Shown here: one piece after another, positions 17,026 to 25,082 of the stretch
Layout: each line of letters begins with the position of its first letter
Position numbering within the stretch: position 1 is the first letter of the stretch
Assembly (NCBI GenBank): GCA_045638525.1
Contig: JAZUBQ010000019.1
Location: forward strand, 1 to 64,000
DNA: 64,000 nt
From: SIG452 sp045638525
GTDB lineage: Bacteria > Bacillota > Clostridia > UMGS1840
Direction of reading: 5' to 3'
Translations under genes and position numbers: made by a program
Notes under the pieces: generated by a model
What the model was told of the DNA's origin: nothing
The model's input: only the letters and a program-made list of their open reading frames with translations
Databases searched by the model: none

Positions 17026-17532
17026 ATGTTGTTATTACAAAAACGAAAAGTAGCCGCTGTTATTTGTACTGCTCTATTGGCAACTGCAGGTGTGGTCAAC
17101 TATATCAATCATACCGAAACGGAATCCGTCTCATTGTCCTTACCTCCTGCAGATGAAAGTTATGATGAAGAAACAAACTACGGAGAAGCAAAATACGTTT
17201 CTCAGGAAATCGACTTAGAAAAAAACAGAAGCGAAGCAGTGGCACTGTTAAAAACCGTATCGGAAGATGAAGGCGCCGACCCTGTGAAAAAAGCAGAAGC
17301 ACAAGGGGAAATCATCCGAATCGCCAAAGATATGGAAAAAGAAGCTGTGGTGAAAGAAATTTTATCGGAGAAAGGGTTTTCGGATGTCAGCGTCTATTTA
17401 AATTCTCCGCAGGCAACCGTCAGCGTAAAATCAGATGGATTAACCGATCAACAACTGGCACAAATCCGTGACACTATGCGAAATGATGCAAATATTGAGC
17501 CCCAGAATCTGAAAATAATTGAAGCAAAATAA
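17026..17532 (+). CDS. spoIIIAH: Stage III sporulation protein AH
   Basis: 168 residues with an N-terminal membrane anchor (KVAAVICTALLATAGVVNYI) and a C-terminal YscJ-like domain (AQGEIIRIAKDMEKEAVVKEIL, then GFSDVSVYLNSPQATVSV) that binds SpoIIQ across the septum. Five bases after spoIIIAG with AAAGGAA upstream. Last canonical gene of the operon. No intrinsic terminator follows, so transcription can continue into the next genes. Confidence 0.95.
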   Translation: MLLLQKRKVAAVICTALLATAGVVNYINHTETESVSLSLPPADESYDEETNYGEAKYVSQEIDLEKNRSEAVALLKTVSEDEGADPVKKAEAQGEIIRIAKDMEKEAVVKEILSEKGFSDVSVYLNSPQATVSVKSDGLTDQQLAQIRDTMRNDANIEPQNLKIIEAK

Positions 17533-17537
17533 TGAAC

Positions 17538-17608
17538 TTGTGATATTTTAAACTATTTGCTACAATACCTCATGAGTAGTTCGGAGTTTACTATAAACGA
17601 TATGAGGT
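17538..17608 (+). promoter_or_regulatory. Candidate promoter and SD-pairing arms ahead of the portal module
   Basis: Between spoIIIAH and the next gene, TTGTGA (17538-17543), a 17-base spacer and TACAAT (17561-17566) form a fair sigma-A promoter. In the same gap ACCTCAT (17567-17573) is the exact complement of ATGAGGT (17602-17608), and the latter holds the SD of the downstream gene. On read-through mRNA from spoIIIA this pairing could hide the SD; on mRNA started at the local promoter the 5' arm would be mostly missing. Both elements are seen; the switch idea is inference. Confidence 0.4.
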
Positions 17609-17614
17609 GAAACC

Positions 17615-17860
17615 ATGAGCACAACCAATCAGGAAAAGCAGGAATATTTAGAAAAACGCAGATATTTTTACTCCGTTACCCCCACCTATTACGGAAACGG
17701 TAATTTTGCTGCAAGAAAAAAGAAAGAAGCAGAACAGGAAAAACGTGCAAAAACTTTGTTAAAGTATCTTAACGAAGCAAAAAAATCTGCTATCAAACGA
17801 GGAATGTACAACCAAAAACCCTATCAAACTGTAGTATCGGAGGCAGAGAAAAATGTCTGA
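17615..17860 (+). CDS. Small charged protein of unknown function, coupled to the portal-like gene
   Basis: 81 residues, strongly charged, with a predicted helical, coiled-coil-prone middle (AARKKKEAEQEKRAKTLL). An aromatic patch (RRYFYSVTPTYYGNGNF) lies near residues 16-32. No signal peptide or membrane segment. I do not recognise a family. ATG with GAGGTG upstream. Its last 8 bases overlap the start of the portal-like gene, so the two are translationally coupled and likely act together. Some phages place small scaffold or head proteins next to the portal gene, but no such identity can be assigned here. Confidence 0.75.
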   Translation: MSTTNQEKQEYLEKRRYFYSVTPTYYGNGNFAARKKKEAEQEKRAKTLLKYLNEAKKSAIKRGMYNQKPYQTVVSEAEKNV

Positions 17861-19706
17861 AAATCTGGCAAAATTTGTCTGCCACGAATTTAGTGAACGT
17901 TCGGAAAAGCGAAATCAACTGGAATTAAAATGGAACTTAAATATCAATTTTTTAAACGGCAACCAATATTGTGATGCCGATTATAATCAAAAAAAGATTT
18001 TTTCCATCGAAAAACTGTATGATTATCAGGAAAGAGCTGTTTACAACAACATTGCGCCGATTATCGAAACCCGTATCGCCAAGCTGTCGGATGTGGTTCC
18101 CCAAATCGGTGCAATCACAAACAGCTCGGATTTAAACGACATTTCCAATGCAAAAATCTCGACGGCAGTTTTAAAAAGCATTCATAAACAATTAAACTTC
18201 CCTGAAAAAATAGCACAAGCAGTTTCCATTTCCGAAATGCTGGGCACCGCCTTTTATAAAATTATCTGGCAAAAAGATTACGGAGAATTTTTATATCAGT
18301 TCGGTGAGGAAACTGTGAAAACCGGCGAGGTAGACACCTTAATTTGTACCCCGTATGAAATTTATCCGGAAAGCCTGTATGTGGAACAAATTTCCGAACA
18401 AAGAAGCATCATTCATGCTCATCCCTATCATGTGGATGAAATCAAAGAAAAATGGGGCATCGAAGTCAAACCCCATCGGGTCAATTTATTTTCAATGACA
18501 AATCTCACCAACATAACCGGTGGTCTTGGGTGGACAAGCACTGCCGAAAGTGTGTGGCAGGATGTCAAAGACAACTACGATATCGTATTGGAATACTACG
18601 AAAAGCCATCGAAAAAGCATCCCGATGGCAGATTGCTGATTGTGGCATACTACAATCAAACTTTACTCTATGAAGGTCCCCTCCCCTACATCAACGGAAA
18701 ATACCGCACCCGCGGATATCCCTTTGTAAAACAAACCGCCATCACACGCCCCGGATGTTTTTACGGAATCAGCATCATTGAACGTCTGATTCCCATTCAA
18801 AGAGATTATAATGCCATTCAAAACCGTATTAACGAATATTTAAATCGTGCGGCATTGGGAATCCCCGTCATTGAAGACGGCAGTGTGGATGTTGACAGTC
18901 TGGAATACTACGGAATGCCACCGGGAATGCCTATTGTATACGGCAGAGGAAGTGAGCCGCCCCGTTTTATGGATACGCCTGCACTGCCTTACAGTTTCTT
19001 ATCGAAGCAAGACCGTCTGGAGGAAGCCTTCATTTCTGTTTCCGGCATTTCCGAATTAACACAATTTTCCAGAGCCCCTTCTAATGTCACTTCGGGAACT
19101 GCTTTGGGAATTTTAGCACAACAGGATGATAACCGTCTGACAGTCAGCGCAGAAAACATCCGAAATGCTGTTTTGGAAGTAGCCAAACAATGGCTCAGAC
19201 TCTATCAGCAATTCGCTCTGTTTGAACGAATGTTAAAATTAGGTGGCGACGAGCTTGATAATGCACTCATTCGTTGGAATCAAAGCAATTTATTGCCCGA
19301 AAGTCTGGAATTAACCACCCAAAATGAAATTGAAAATTCTCTGGCAGTCAAACGAGAACTCATTCGGGAATTATATGCCATGGGACTGTTTACCGACCCG
19401 AAAACAGGCAGAATCACAGCTTCGGCAAAATCCAAAATTTTGTCTCTGTTAAAAATGGGGGACTGGGAAAATCAAATGGAGCTGGAAACCTTAAATTCCA
19501 CTCGTGCAACCCGTGAGAATTTAAAATTAAGAGAAGGCATTTGTTGTTCCGTAAAAACAAGAGATCATCACGAAATTCACATAGAAGAACACACCAAATA
19601 TCTTCTGACAGGTGAATTTGAAGAACTGGAAAAATCAAATCCCACAATTTCAGAATTGTTTGAGCAGCATTTAAAAGAACACGAAGCATATCTGTGCAAA
19701 GCATAA
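17853..19706 (+). CDS. P22-type phage portal-like protein, stand-alone
   Basis: 617 residues resembling P22/T7-type portal proteins: an N-terminal ELKWNLNINFLNGNQY segment, YNNIAPIIETRIAKLSDVVPQ near residue 65, GTAFYKIIWQKDYGEF near 130, TPYEIYPES near 170, and the family-typical IPIQRDYNAIQNRINEYLNRAALG near 315 followed by SNVTSGTALGILAQQDDNR near 410. Portals form dodecameric rings through which phage DNA passes. Here there is no terminase, capsid, protease, tail or integrase gene on either side: spoIIIAH lies upstream and a DUF2508 gene downstream. Base composition matches its neighbours and the frame is intact, which argues for retention rather than a decaying prophage. GGAGG lies upstream of the ATG. 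The fold assignment is by motif recognition, not by search. Confidence 0.7.
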   Translation: MSENLAKFVCHEFSERSEKRNQLELKWNLNINFLNGNQYCDADYNQKKIFSIEKLYDYQERAVYNNIAPIIETRIAKLSDVVPQIGAITNSSDLNDISNAKISTAVLKSIHKQLNFPEKIAQAVSISEMLGTAFYKIIWQKDYGEFLYQFGEETVKTGEVDTLICTPYEIYPESLYVEQISEQRSIIHAHPYHVDEIKEKWGIEVKPHRVNLFSMTNLTNITGGLGWTSTAESVWQDVKDNYDIVLEYYEKPSKKHPDGRLLIVAYYNQTLLYEGPLPYINGKYRTRGYPFVKQTAITRPGCFYGISIIERLIPIQRDYNAIQNRINEYLNRAALGIPVIEDGSVDVDSLEYYGMPPGMPIVYGRGSEPPRFMDTPALPYSFLSKQDRLEEAFISVSGISELTQFSRAPSNVTSGTALGILAQQDDNRLTVSAENIRNAVLEVAKQWLRLYQQFALFERMLKLGGDELDNALIRWNQSNLLPESLELTTQNEIENSLAVKRELIRELYAMGLFTDPKTGRITASAKSKILSLLKMGDWENQMELETLNSTRATRENLKLREGICCSVKTRDHHEIHIEEHTKYLLTGEFEELEKSNPTISELFEQHLKEHEAYLCKA

Positions 19707-19791
19707 AATATCAAAAAAAACGGTATAAATGGATTCCATTGGGAATATAATGAAATAGAAACAATAAACTGACAGAAAGGCGGTTCCAAAA

Positions 19792-20031
19792 ATGGAAAAG
19801 CTTCTTAAAAAAATATCTGCATTATTTTCCCGGCCAAATGTATCTCCCACACTGGATGCATTGATGGAAGCCAAACGTGAAGTTGAAATCGCATGGATTA
19901 ATTTCAATGAAGCAACCAAAGATGAATACGTAGACATTGCGATTATGAATTTAAATCTTGCGAAGAAAAAACTGGATGTTGCAATTAAAGAATCAAAAGA
20001 AGAAACCAACATTCAGGTCGCAGGACTATGA
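19792..20031 (+). CDS. DUF2508 (YaaL-like) family protein
   Basis: 79 residues, all helical. The middle reads EAKREVEIAWINFNEATKDEY then VDIAIMNLNLAKKKLD, which fits the DUF2508/YaaL pattern of an alternating helical protein with a D/IDxAIxxLxxA motif. Function unknown; in many Clostridia it sits next to bofA, the sigma-K processing inhibitor gene, which suggests a link to sporulation. ATG with AAAGG upstream. It is the last plus-strand gene before a terminator-rich gap. Confidence 0.65.
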   Translation: MEKLLKKISALFSRPNVSPTLDALMEAKREVEIAWINFNEATKDEYVDIAIMNLNLAKKKLDVAIKESKEETNIQVAGL

Positions 20032-20068
20032 CACAACATTTCCCGTTTTCAGTTTTTTTAAATCCTCT

Positions 20069-20117
20069 CTTTAAGAAAAAAGGAACTGCTTTTTTTGCAG
20101 TTCCTTTTTTCTTAAAG
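20069..20117. terminator. Bidirectional intrinsic terminator after DUF2508
   Basis: Two 21-base arms are perfectly complementary (20069-20089 and 20097-20117) around a T-rich loop. The core GGAACTGC/GCAGTTCC is flanked by A- and T-runs, so it works in either direction. It would end the spoIIIA-portal-DUF2508 transcript. Confidence 0.85.
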
Positions 20118-20201
20118 ACCGCTGACAAACTCGTTCTACCGCAAGTAATAAAATAAAGAGAACACTTTCGTGCAATTAAATAACAAATAATATACACAGA
20201 A

Positions 20202-20235
20202 AATGGTGCGGTTTTCATCACAAAACCGCACCATT
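20202..20235. terminator. 14-bp perfect stem-loop, possible terminator
   Basis: AATGGTGCGGTTTT and AAAACCGCACCATT pair over 14 bases around a 6-base loop. A short T-run follows on the minus strand, so it may be a weak back-up terminator for mgtC transcripts. Confidence 0.5.
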
Positions 20236-20245
20236 ACTTACTTTC

Positions 20246-20297
20246 TTCGAATTTGAACTCTACCGTACCAGTGTACGCCGACGAATTCAAATTCGAA
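20246..20297. repeat. Nested stem element, distant third copy of the intergenic element family
   Basis: Outer stem of 12 bp (20246-20257 with 20286-20297) encloses an inner stem CGTAC/GTACG (20264-20268 with 20273-20277) followed by CCGA. The inner stem and the trailing CCGA also occur in the elements at 58272 and 60818, while the outer stem differs in sequence. It lacks the second inner stem of those copies. Confidence 0.45.
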
Positions 20298-20356
20298 AAA
20301 TATACCTTCGTTTCTCAGTGTCTGTCTAGCTTGATGACTTTGTCATCAAGCTGAAT

Positions 20357-20392
20357 AAAAAAGGAACTGCTTTTTTTTGCAGTTCCTTTTTT
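20357..20392. terminator. Bidirectional intrinsic terminator after mgtC
   Basis: 14-bp stem (20357-20370 with 20379-20392) with the same GGAACTGC/GCAGTTCC core as the terminator at 20069. On the minus strand it follows the mgtC stop at 20404 by 11 bases and ends in a T-run. The two near-identical terminators 250 bases apart suggest local duplication. Confidence 0.85.
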
Positions 20393-20403
20393 CTTGTATT
20401 TTT

Positions 20404-21045
20404 TTACAGTTCACTTTTTAACGCACAATCATAAGGGATTGCACGAAGAATTTCTTCTTCGTTGATTTTATGCGGAATTTCAACGTAAAACACATATGTA
20501 AAAACACCGTTCTTTTTCACAATATTAGTATCATATACAAGGATGCCGTTTTGGGCAAAGATTTCTTTGATAACATCTGCATTTTCAATATTCTTCACAG
20601 TTAAAATCTTGCTTTTTGGTTTTTCTGCGAAGGGAAGATGAAAATGAAGCAAAGTCTGCGCCAACAGAATCAAAATCGTTCCGGATATCCCAATCACATA
20701 CATTCCGCATCCGATAGCCATCCCAATTCCCGCAGTTGCCCAAATCCCTGCCGCTGTAGTCAAGCCACTGATATTCTGATGTTTCACAAACACCATACCG
20801 GCACCTAAAAAGCCGATACCGCTGACAATCTGAGCCGCAATTCTGGCAGGGTCACGATTGACAACGTTGGGAATGTTCATAAATCCATAAATGGAAACCA
20901 ACATCATCAGGCAAGACGCACATGCCACAATACAATGGGTTCTAAGCCCCGCTTCTTTTGCACGGTTAGTTCTCTCCCAACCAATCAAAACGCCGCAAAC
21001 ACTTGCAATCACCAAACGAAGTACATACATAAAATACTGTTCCAC
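20404..21045 (-). CDS. MgtC/SapB family membrane protein
   Basis: 213 residues. The N-terminal membrane domain has the family signature ASVCGVLIGWERTNRAKEAGLRTH near residues 13-36 and the repeated helix GIGFLGAGMVFVKH; the C-terminal 70 residues form a small soluble domain (NADVIKEIFAQNGILVYD). MgtC proteins modulate membrane ATPases or Mg2+ homeostasis. The start is GTG at 21045 with AGGAG ten bases upstream. The 146-base gap in front is too short for a full M-box riboswitch, and I see none. Confidence 0.92.
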   Translation of the reverse strand: MEQYFMYVLRLVIASVCGVLIGWERTNRAKEAGLRTHCIVACASCLMMLVSIYGFMNIPNVVNRDPARIAAQIVSGIGFLGAGMVFVKHQNISGLTTAAGIWATAGIGMAIGCGMYVIGISGTILILLAQTLLHFHLPFAEKPKSKILTVKNIENADVIKEIFAQNGILVYDTNIVKKNGVFTYVFYVEIPHKINEEEILRAIPYDCALKSEL

Positions 21046-21075
21046 TTTTCAATTTCTCCTATCATAATTATTTTT

Positions 21076-21104
21076 ATGATACCACATTTTCAAAAAAATG
21101 TCGA
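21076..21104 (-). promoter_or_regulatory. Candidate mgtC promoter
   Basis: Minus strand TCGACA (21104-21099), a 17-base spacer and TATCAT (21081-21076), each one mismatch from consensus. Located 31 bases upstream of the GTG start. Confidence 0.55.
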
Positions 21105-21191
21105 AACTCTTTCTCTGAAAATATAAGAAACTTGCATAGTTTTCCGAGATACTGCTACTATATGCATGAAATGTGGTGTGTATACGCAATC

Positions 21192-22640
21192 TTATACGTG
21201 ATGTTCTTTTAACATTTTATCACGAATATCCCAAAGCTGCTGGGATAAATCCACATAATAGGTGTGCGGATTTTCAAATCGTTTCACTTCGTCCCACAGT
21301 GTGGCAACTTCCTGGGTGCAATATTCTTTAATTTCTTTTAATGTGGGAGAGTGATACACCTGATTCCCGTTTTCAAAAATAGGAATCAGGAGTTTTTTTG
21401 CAGTAAAATTGGATATCGTTTTTCTCTTCCAGGTATACTGAGGATCAAACAACTCATATTCCGTAACCCCGTCAAAATTCTCGCCGTGTTTGGTAAGAAC
21501 GTCTGCAATCGCTTTTCCGGTTTCGTTGGAATACAAACGGTACAGACTTTTAAAGCCGGGAATGGTAATCTTAGATACATTTTCCGACAATTTAATTTTG
21601 GGGATTTCTGTTTCCCCGTCAAAGACGGAAACCAATTTATACACGCCGCCGAATACCGGTTCGGATTTCGAGGTAATCAACCGTTCCCCCACACCAAAGG
21701 TATCCACCTTTGCACCCTGGTTTAACATATCCCGAATGATATGTTCATCCAATGAGTTGGATGCCACAATTTTCACATCCGGATATCCTGCATCATCCAG
21801 CATTTTTCGTGCTTTTTTTGACAAATAGGTAATATCCCCGCTGTCGATACGAATCCCCTTGGGACGAAATCCACGAGGTACCACTTCGGTATCGAACGCT
21901 TTGATTGCATTGGGGATTCCGGACTTCAATACATTATAGGTATCCACCAACAAGGTGCAATCGGCAGGATAACTTCTGGCATAGGTTAAAAATGCCTCAA
22001 GTTCGGTATCAAACATCTGCACCCAGCTATGTGCCATCGTACCAAGTGCCGGAATGTCAAACATCTGGTCGGTTACCGTACAGGCAGTTCCGGCACAGCC
22101 ACCAATATAAGCAGCTCTTGCACCGTAGATAGCACCGTCATACCCCTGAGCACGACGGGAACCGAATTCCATCACAGCTCTGCCCTCTGCCGCCTGCACA
22201 ATGCGGTTGGCTTTGGTGGCAATCAGAGACTGATGATTCACAGTAAGAAGCAACATCGTTTCCATCAGCTGTGCTTCGATGACCGGTCCTTTGACGCTCA
22301 CTACCGGTTCCATCGGGAAAATAGGGGTTCCTTCCGGAATTGCCCAAACCGAGGAAGAAAAGGAAAAATTCTGAAGATACTCTAAAAACTCTTCCGAGAA
22401 AATCCCTTTTGCACGAAGATACGAAATATCATCTTCGGAAAATTTCAAATTATTGATGTATTCAATCATTTGCTCTAATCCGGCCATGATGGCATAACCA
22501 CCATCGTTGGGAACTCTTCTGAAAAACAAATCAAAGGCAACAATGGTATCTTTCATTCCATTTTCAAAATATCCGTTTGACATAGTAAATTCATAAAAAT
22601 CAGTGAGCATTGAAAGATTAATGTTGGGATTAAATTTCAT
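21192..22640 (-). CDS. pncB: Nicotinate phosphoribosyltransferase
   Basis: Converts nicotinate and PRPP to nicotinate mononucleotide in the NAD salvage (Preiss-Handler) pathway. 482 residues, typical of the long Gram-positive form. Seen motifs: LTDFYEFTMSNGYF near the N-terminus, EFGSRRAQGYDGAIYGARAAYIGG near residue 155, GTMAHSW with the conserved His, and IRIDSGDITYLSKKAR. ATG with AGAGG upstream. Last gene of the 13-gene minus-strand run that starts at tsaC. Confidence 0.96.
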   Translation of the reverse strand: MKFNPNINLSMLTDFYEFTMSNGYFENGMKDTIVAFDLFFRRVPNDGGYAIMAGLEQMIEYINNLKFSEDDISYLRAKGIFSEEFLEYLQNFSFSSSVWAIPEGTPIFPMEPVVSVKGPVIEAQLMETMLLLTVNHQSLIATKANRIVQAAEGRAVMEFGSRRAQGYDGAIYGARAAYIGGCAGTACTVTDQMFDIPALGTMAHSWVQMFDTELEAFLTYARSYPADCTLLVDTYNVLKSGIPNAIKAFDTEVVPRGFRPKGIRIDSGDITYLSKKARKMLDDAGYPDVKIVASNSLDEHIIRDMLNQGAKVDTFGVGERLITSKSEPVFGGVYKLVSVFDGETEIPKIKLSENVSKITIPGFKSLYRLYSNETGKAIADVLTKHGENFDGVTEYELFDPQYTWKRKTISNFTAKKLLIPIFENGNQVYHSPTLKEIKEYCTQEVATLWDEVKRFENPHTYYVDLSQQLWDIRDKMLKEHHV

Positions 22641-22659
22641 AATAAACCTCTTTCTTACA

Positions 22660-23934
22660 TCAGATTTCCAGTTCTGTTTCTTCCGAAAGTTCGGGAACCT
22701 CCGGCAAAATTGCCCGGGATTCTTCTTCCGACAAGGAAGAAACGCTGTTTAACTTACGCACAATGGCACGGGTTCTTACGCCCACCAGTTTCTCCAGTTC
22801 TCCGTGTGCCTGATCCAGCCGCTGCTGCGCAGATTTGATCACGGTTGAGAATTTTTCAAACTCTGTTTTCACCGCACCCAATACATTCCAGACTTCACCG
22901 GAACGTTTCTGAATGGCAAGTGTTTTAAATCCCATCTGCAAACTCTGTAAAAAGGCACAAATGGTGGTGGGACCTGCCAGATTGATTTTATAATCACGCT
23001 GCAACACTTCCACCAATCCGTGACGAACCACTTCGGCATACAAGCCTTCCACCGGTAAAAATAAAATTGCAAAATCGGTGGTTTCCGGAGGCGAAATGTA
23101 CTTTTCGCTGATATCTTTTGCAAACTGTTTGATTCGGCGATCCAACGCAGTTTTCGCCGCTTCAATTTGCGCAATATCGCCGGTATCATAAGCATCTGTC
23201 AGCTGCGTATAAGCATCCACAGGGAATTTTGCATCAATGGGCAGATATACCGGTTCTTTCCCGTCACCGGGCAAACGAATGGCAAATTCCACCACGCTGG
23301 AACTTCCTTTTTTTACGCAAACATTTTGTTCATACTGTTCGGGAGAAAACATTTGCTCCAAAATGGCACCCAACTGAATTTCGCCCAAAATCCCACGGGT
23401 TTTCACGTTGGATAACACTTTTTTCAAGTCTCCGACACCTGAAGCAAGGGTTTTCATCTCACCAAGACCTTTATAAACTTCTTCCAGTCGTTCGGAAACC
23501 AATTTAAAGGACTGACCGATGCGATCTTCCAACGTTTTTTGTAATTTTTCGTCCACGGTGGCACGCATTTTTTCCAGTTCTTTGTTATTGTCCTCTTGCA
23601 TTTTGGAAAGCTTATTTTCCACTGTTTCCCGAATGTGTTCCAGCTTTTTCTCGTTGTTTAACGAAAACTGATTCAACCGCTCTTCCGAAGAACGCAACCG
23701 TTCGGAAATTTCTTTCTGAAAGGACTCAAAACGAAGATTTAATTCCTTGATTCTGACGTCTTGCTGTTGAGACGACTGTTGCTGAGTCTGCGACAACATA
23801 TCAGACATATTTCGTAACTGATTGGCAAGTTCCATTCTGAGATTGGTTAAATCATTCTGATTGTTTTTTGTAGCTAACAAAATAATCAAAAGCACCACAA
23901 TTACAATGGACAACGCCAAAAGGATGTATTCCAT
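22660..23934 (-). CDS. rmuC: RmuC-family DNA recombination protein
   Basis: 424 residues: an N-terminal transmembrane helix (LLALSIVIVVLLIILLA), a long coiled coil (about 25-150, rich in Gln and Glu), then the RmuC nuclease-like domain with LKKVLSNVKTRGILGEIQLGAILEQ near residue 170, IDAKFPVDAY near 228 and PTTICAFLQSLQMGFKTLAIQ near 330. RmuC limits inversions and is thought to have a PD-(D/E)xK-like core. Start ATG with AAAGGAG upstream. Confidence 0.95.
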   Translation of the reverse strand: MEYILLALSIVIVVLLIILLATKNNQNDLTNLRMELANQLRNMSDMLSQTQQQSSQQQDVRIKELNLRFESFQKEISERLRSSEERLNQFSLNNEKKLEHIRETVENKLSKMQEDNNKELEKMRATVDEKLQKTLEDRIGQSFKLVSERLEEVYKGLGEMKTLASGVGDLKKVLSNVKTRGILGEIQLGAILEQMFSPEQYEQNVCVKKGSSSVVEFAIRLPGDGKEPVYLPIDAKFPVDAYTQLTDAYDTGDIAQIEAAKTALDRRIKQFAKDISEKYISPPETTDFAILFLPVEGLYAEVVRHGLVEVLQRDYKINLAGPTTICAFLQSLQMGFKTLAIQKRSGEVWNVLGAVKTEFEKFSTVIKSAQQRLDQAHGELEKLVGVRTRAIVRKLNSVSSLSEEESRAILPEVPELSEETELEI

Positions 23935-23957
23935 GTCAAAAACTCCTTTCCCGCAAT

Positions 23958-25055
23958 TTACCGATATTCTCTTTGGATGGCGGAATCAATCAACAAAGGA
24001 TTGCACTCTACTTTCACAATATCGTTGGGTTTTAGGGTACCATCATTTTTCACAATGGCACAATACATTCCCACACGCCCCAAAATCTCATACTTTCCTT
24101 GATATAACCAGGTTTTCTTGCCCAAACTTTTTAAATCGGTATAAACATATCGCAAAATGTCAATCAAACGGAAAGCATCATTTAATTTTGTGGTTCCAAA
24201 ACCGTCTTTATAGCCGATTCCAATCACCGCAGTATCAATATCTTCCTTTGCAGTATAGGTGTTACCGTAAGCAATGTTATCCCCTTTTTTCAGTCTTCTC
24301 ACATCCAATACCATCGTTTCCATATAGGCAATCCGATGAAGCCGAACAGGCGATTTCATAGGCAACCGTCCCAAAAACGCAGAACCGATTCTTACAGCAT
24401 TGCGATTTTTATTGGGATACAGCAAAGCTCCGCAGGAATTTGCACTGTGAATCAAAATCCCGCTTAGCAACTCGGGATACTCCGCTTTTAACACGGACAG
24501 AATTTTGTCGAAGCGTTCGTCCTGAATTTTAGTCAGCTGATATTTTGATTCAAAAGAGCAGGAATAATGGGTAAAAATCCCTGTAATACAAAAAGATTTT
24601 TGATGTTTCTGTATCGTTTTAAGAATTTCATCGGGAGCCCGGTCATCAAAGCCGAATCTTCCGAATCCGGTATCAATTTTCAAATGAACGGATGCAGCAA
24701 TTTCAAGCTCTTTGGAAATTTCTGCAATCAAAGAAGCGTGTTCCAAACTGCCTACCGTTAAGGTAACGCCTTTGTGAATCAGTTCCTTCACTGTTTGCGG
24801 ATGATTCTGTGGTGTCATCAATAGTACCGTAGCATCACAAAAACGTTCATCCTCTTTTAAACGAATTGCCTCTGCCGCTTCCGAAACCGCAAAATGAGTA
24901 ATTCCCTGTTCTGACAGAAGGGTTGCATACGGTATCAGTGATAACCCGTATCCATCCCCTTTTACCACCGCAATCACAGTGTTATCCTGACAGAAGGATT
25001 TGATATTTTGGATATTTTCTTTTAATTTATTGGTTTCAATCACCATTTTTTTCAT
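23958..25055 (-). CDS. alr: Alanine racemase-like PLP enzyme, atypical active site
   Basis: Fold-type III PLP enzyme of 365 residues. The PLP lysine is Lys32 in AVVKGDGYG, and the second catalytic base is the Tyr in IAYGNTYT, both as in alanine racemase. The substrate-entry motif normally reading GR(V/I)CMD is GRVGMYC here, so the conserved Cys and Asp are replaced. Other motifs (KIDTGFGRFGF, HSANSCG, GIGYKDGFG) are present but diverged. It may still be Alr, supplying D-alanine for peptidoglycan, or a related amino-acid racemase of other specificity. ATG with GGAGA upstream; inside the 13-gene run. Confidence 0.8.
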   Translation of the reverse strand: MKKMVIETNKLKENIQNIKSFCQDNTVIAVVKGDGYGLSLIPYATLLSEQGITHFAVSEAAEAIRLKEDERFCDATVLLMTPQNHPQTVKELIHKGVTLTVGSLEHASLIAEISKELEIAASVHLKIDTGFGRFGFDDRAPDEILKTIQKHQKSFCITGIFTHYSCSFESKYQLTKIQDERFDKILSVLKAEYPELLSGILIHSANSCGALLYPNKNRNAVRIGSAFLGRLPMKSPVRLHRIAYMETMVLDVRRLKKGDNIAYGNTYTAKEDIDTAVIGIGYKDGFGTTKLNDAFRLIDILRYVYTDLKSLGKKTWLYQGKYEILGRVGMYCAIVKNDGTLKPNDIVKVECNPLLIDSAIQREYR

Positions 25056-25082
25056 GGGATTTCTCCTTTCCTAAAAAAGGAA

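Larger units (their letters stand above)
20032..20403. other. 372-base gene-free gap between convergent genes, packed with stem-loops
   Basis: No coding frame is supported here. From left to right it holds: a 21-bp perfect terminator stem (20069-20117), a 14-bp perfect stem (20202-20215 with 20222-20235), a nested stem element (20246-20297), an 11-bp stem (20328-20338 with 20342-20352) and a second terminator of almost the same sequence as the first (20357-20392). The gap separates DUF2508 (plus) from mgtC (minus), so some stems end transcripts from each side. Confidence 0.8.

Noticed and set aside
17615..20031. Prophage
   Set aside because: Only a portal-like gene is recognisable. There is no integrase, terminase, capsid, tail, lysis gene or attachment repeat, and the flanks are sporulation-type genes.
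21046..21191. M-box magnesium riboswitch before mgtC
   Set aside because: The gap is shorter than the usual aptamer plus expression platform, and I could not find its conserved stems; an ordinary promoter explains the space.
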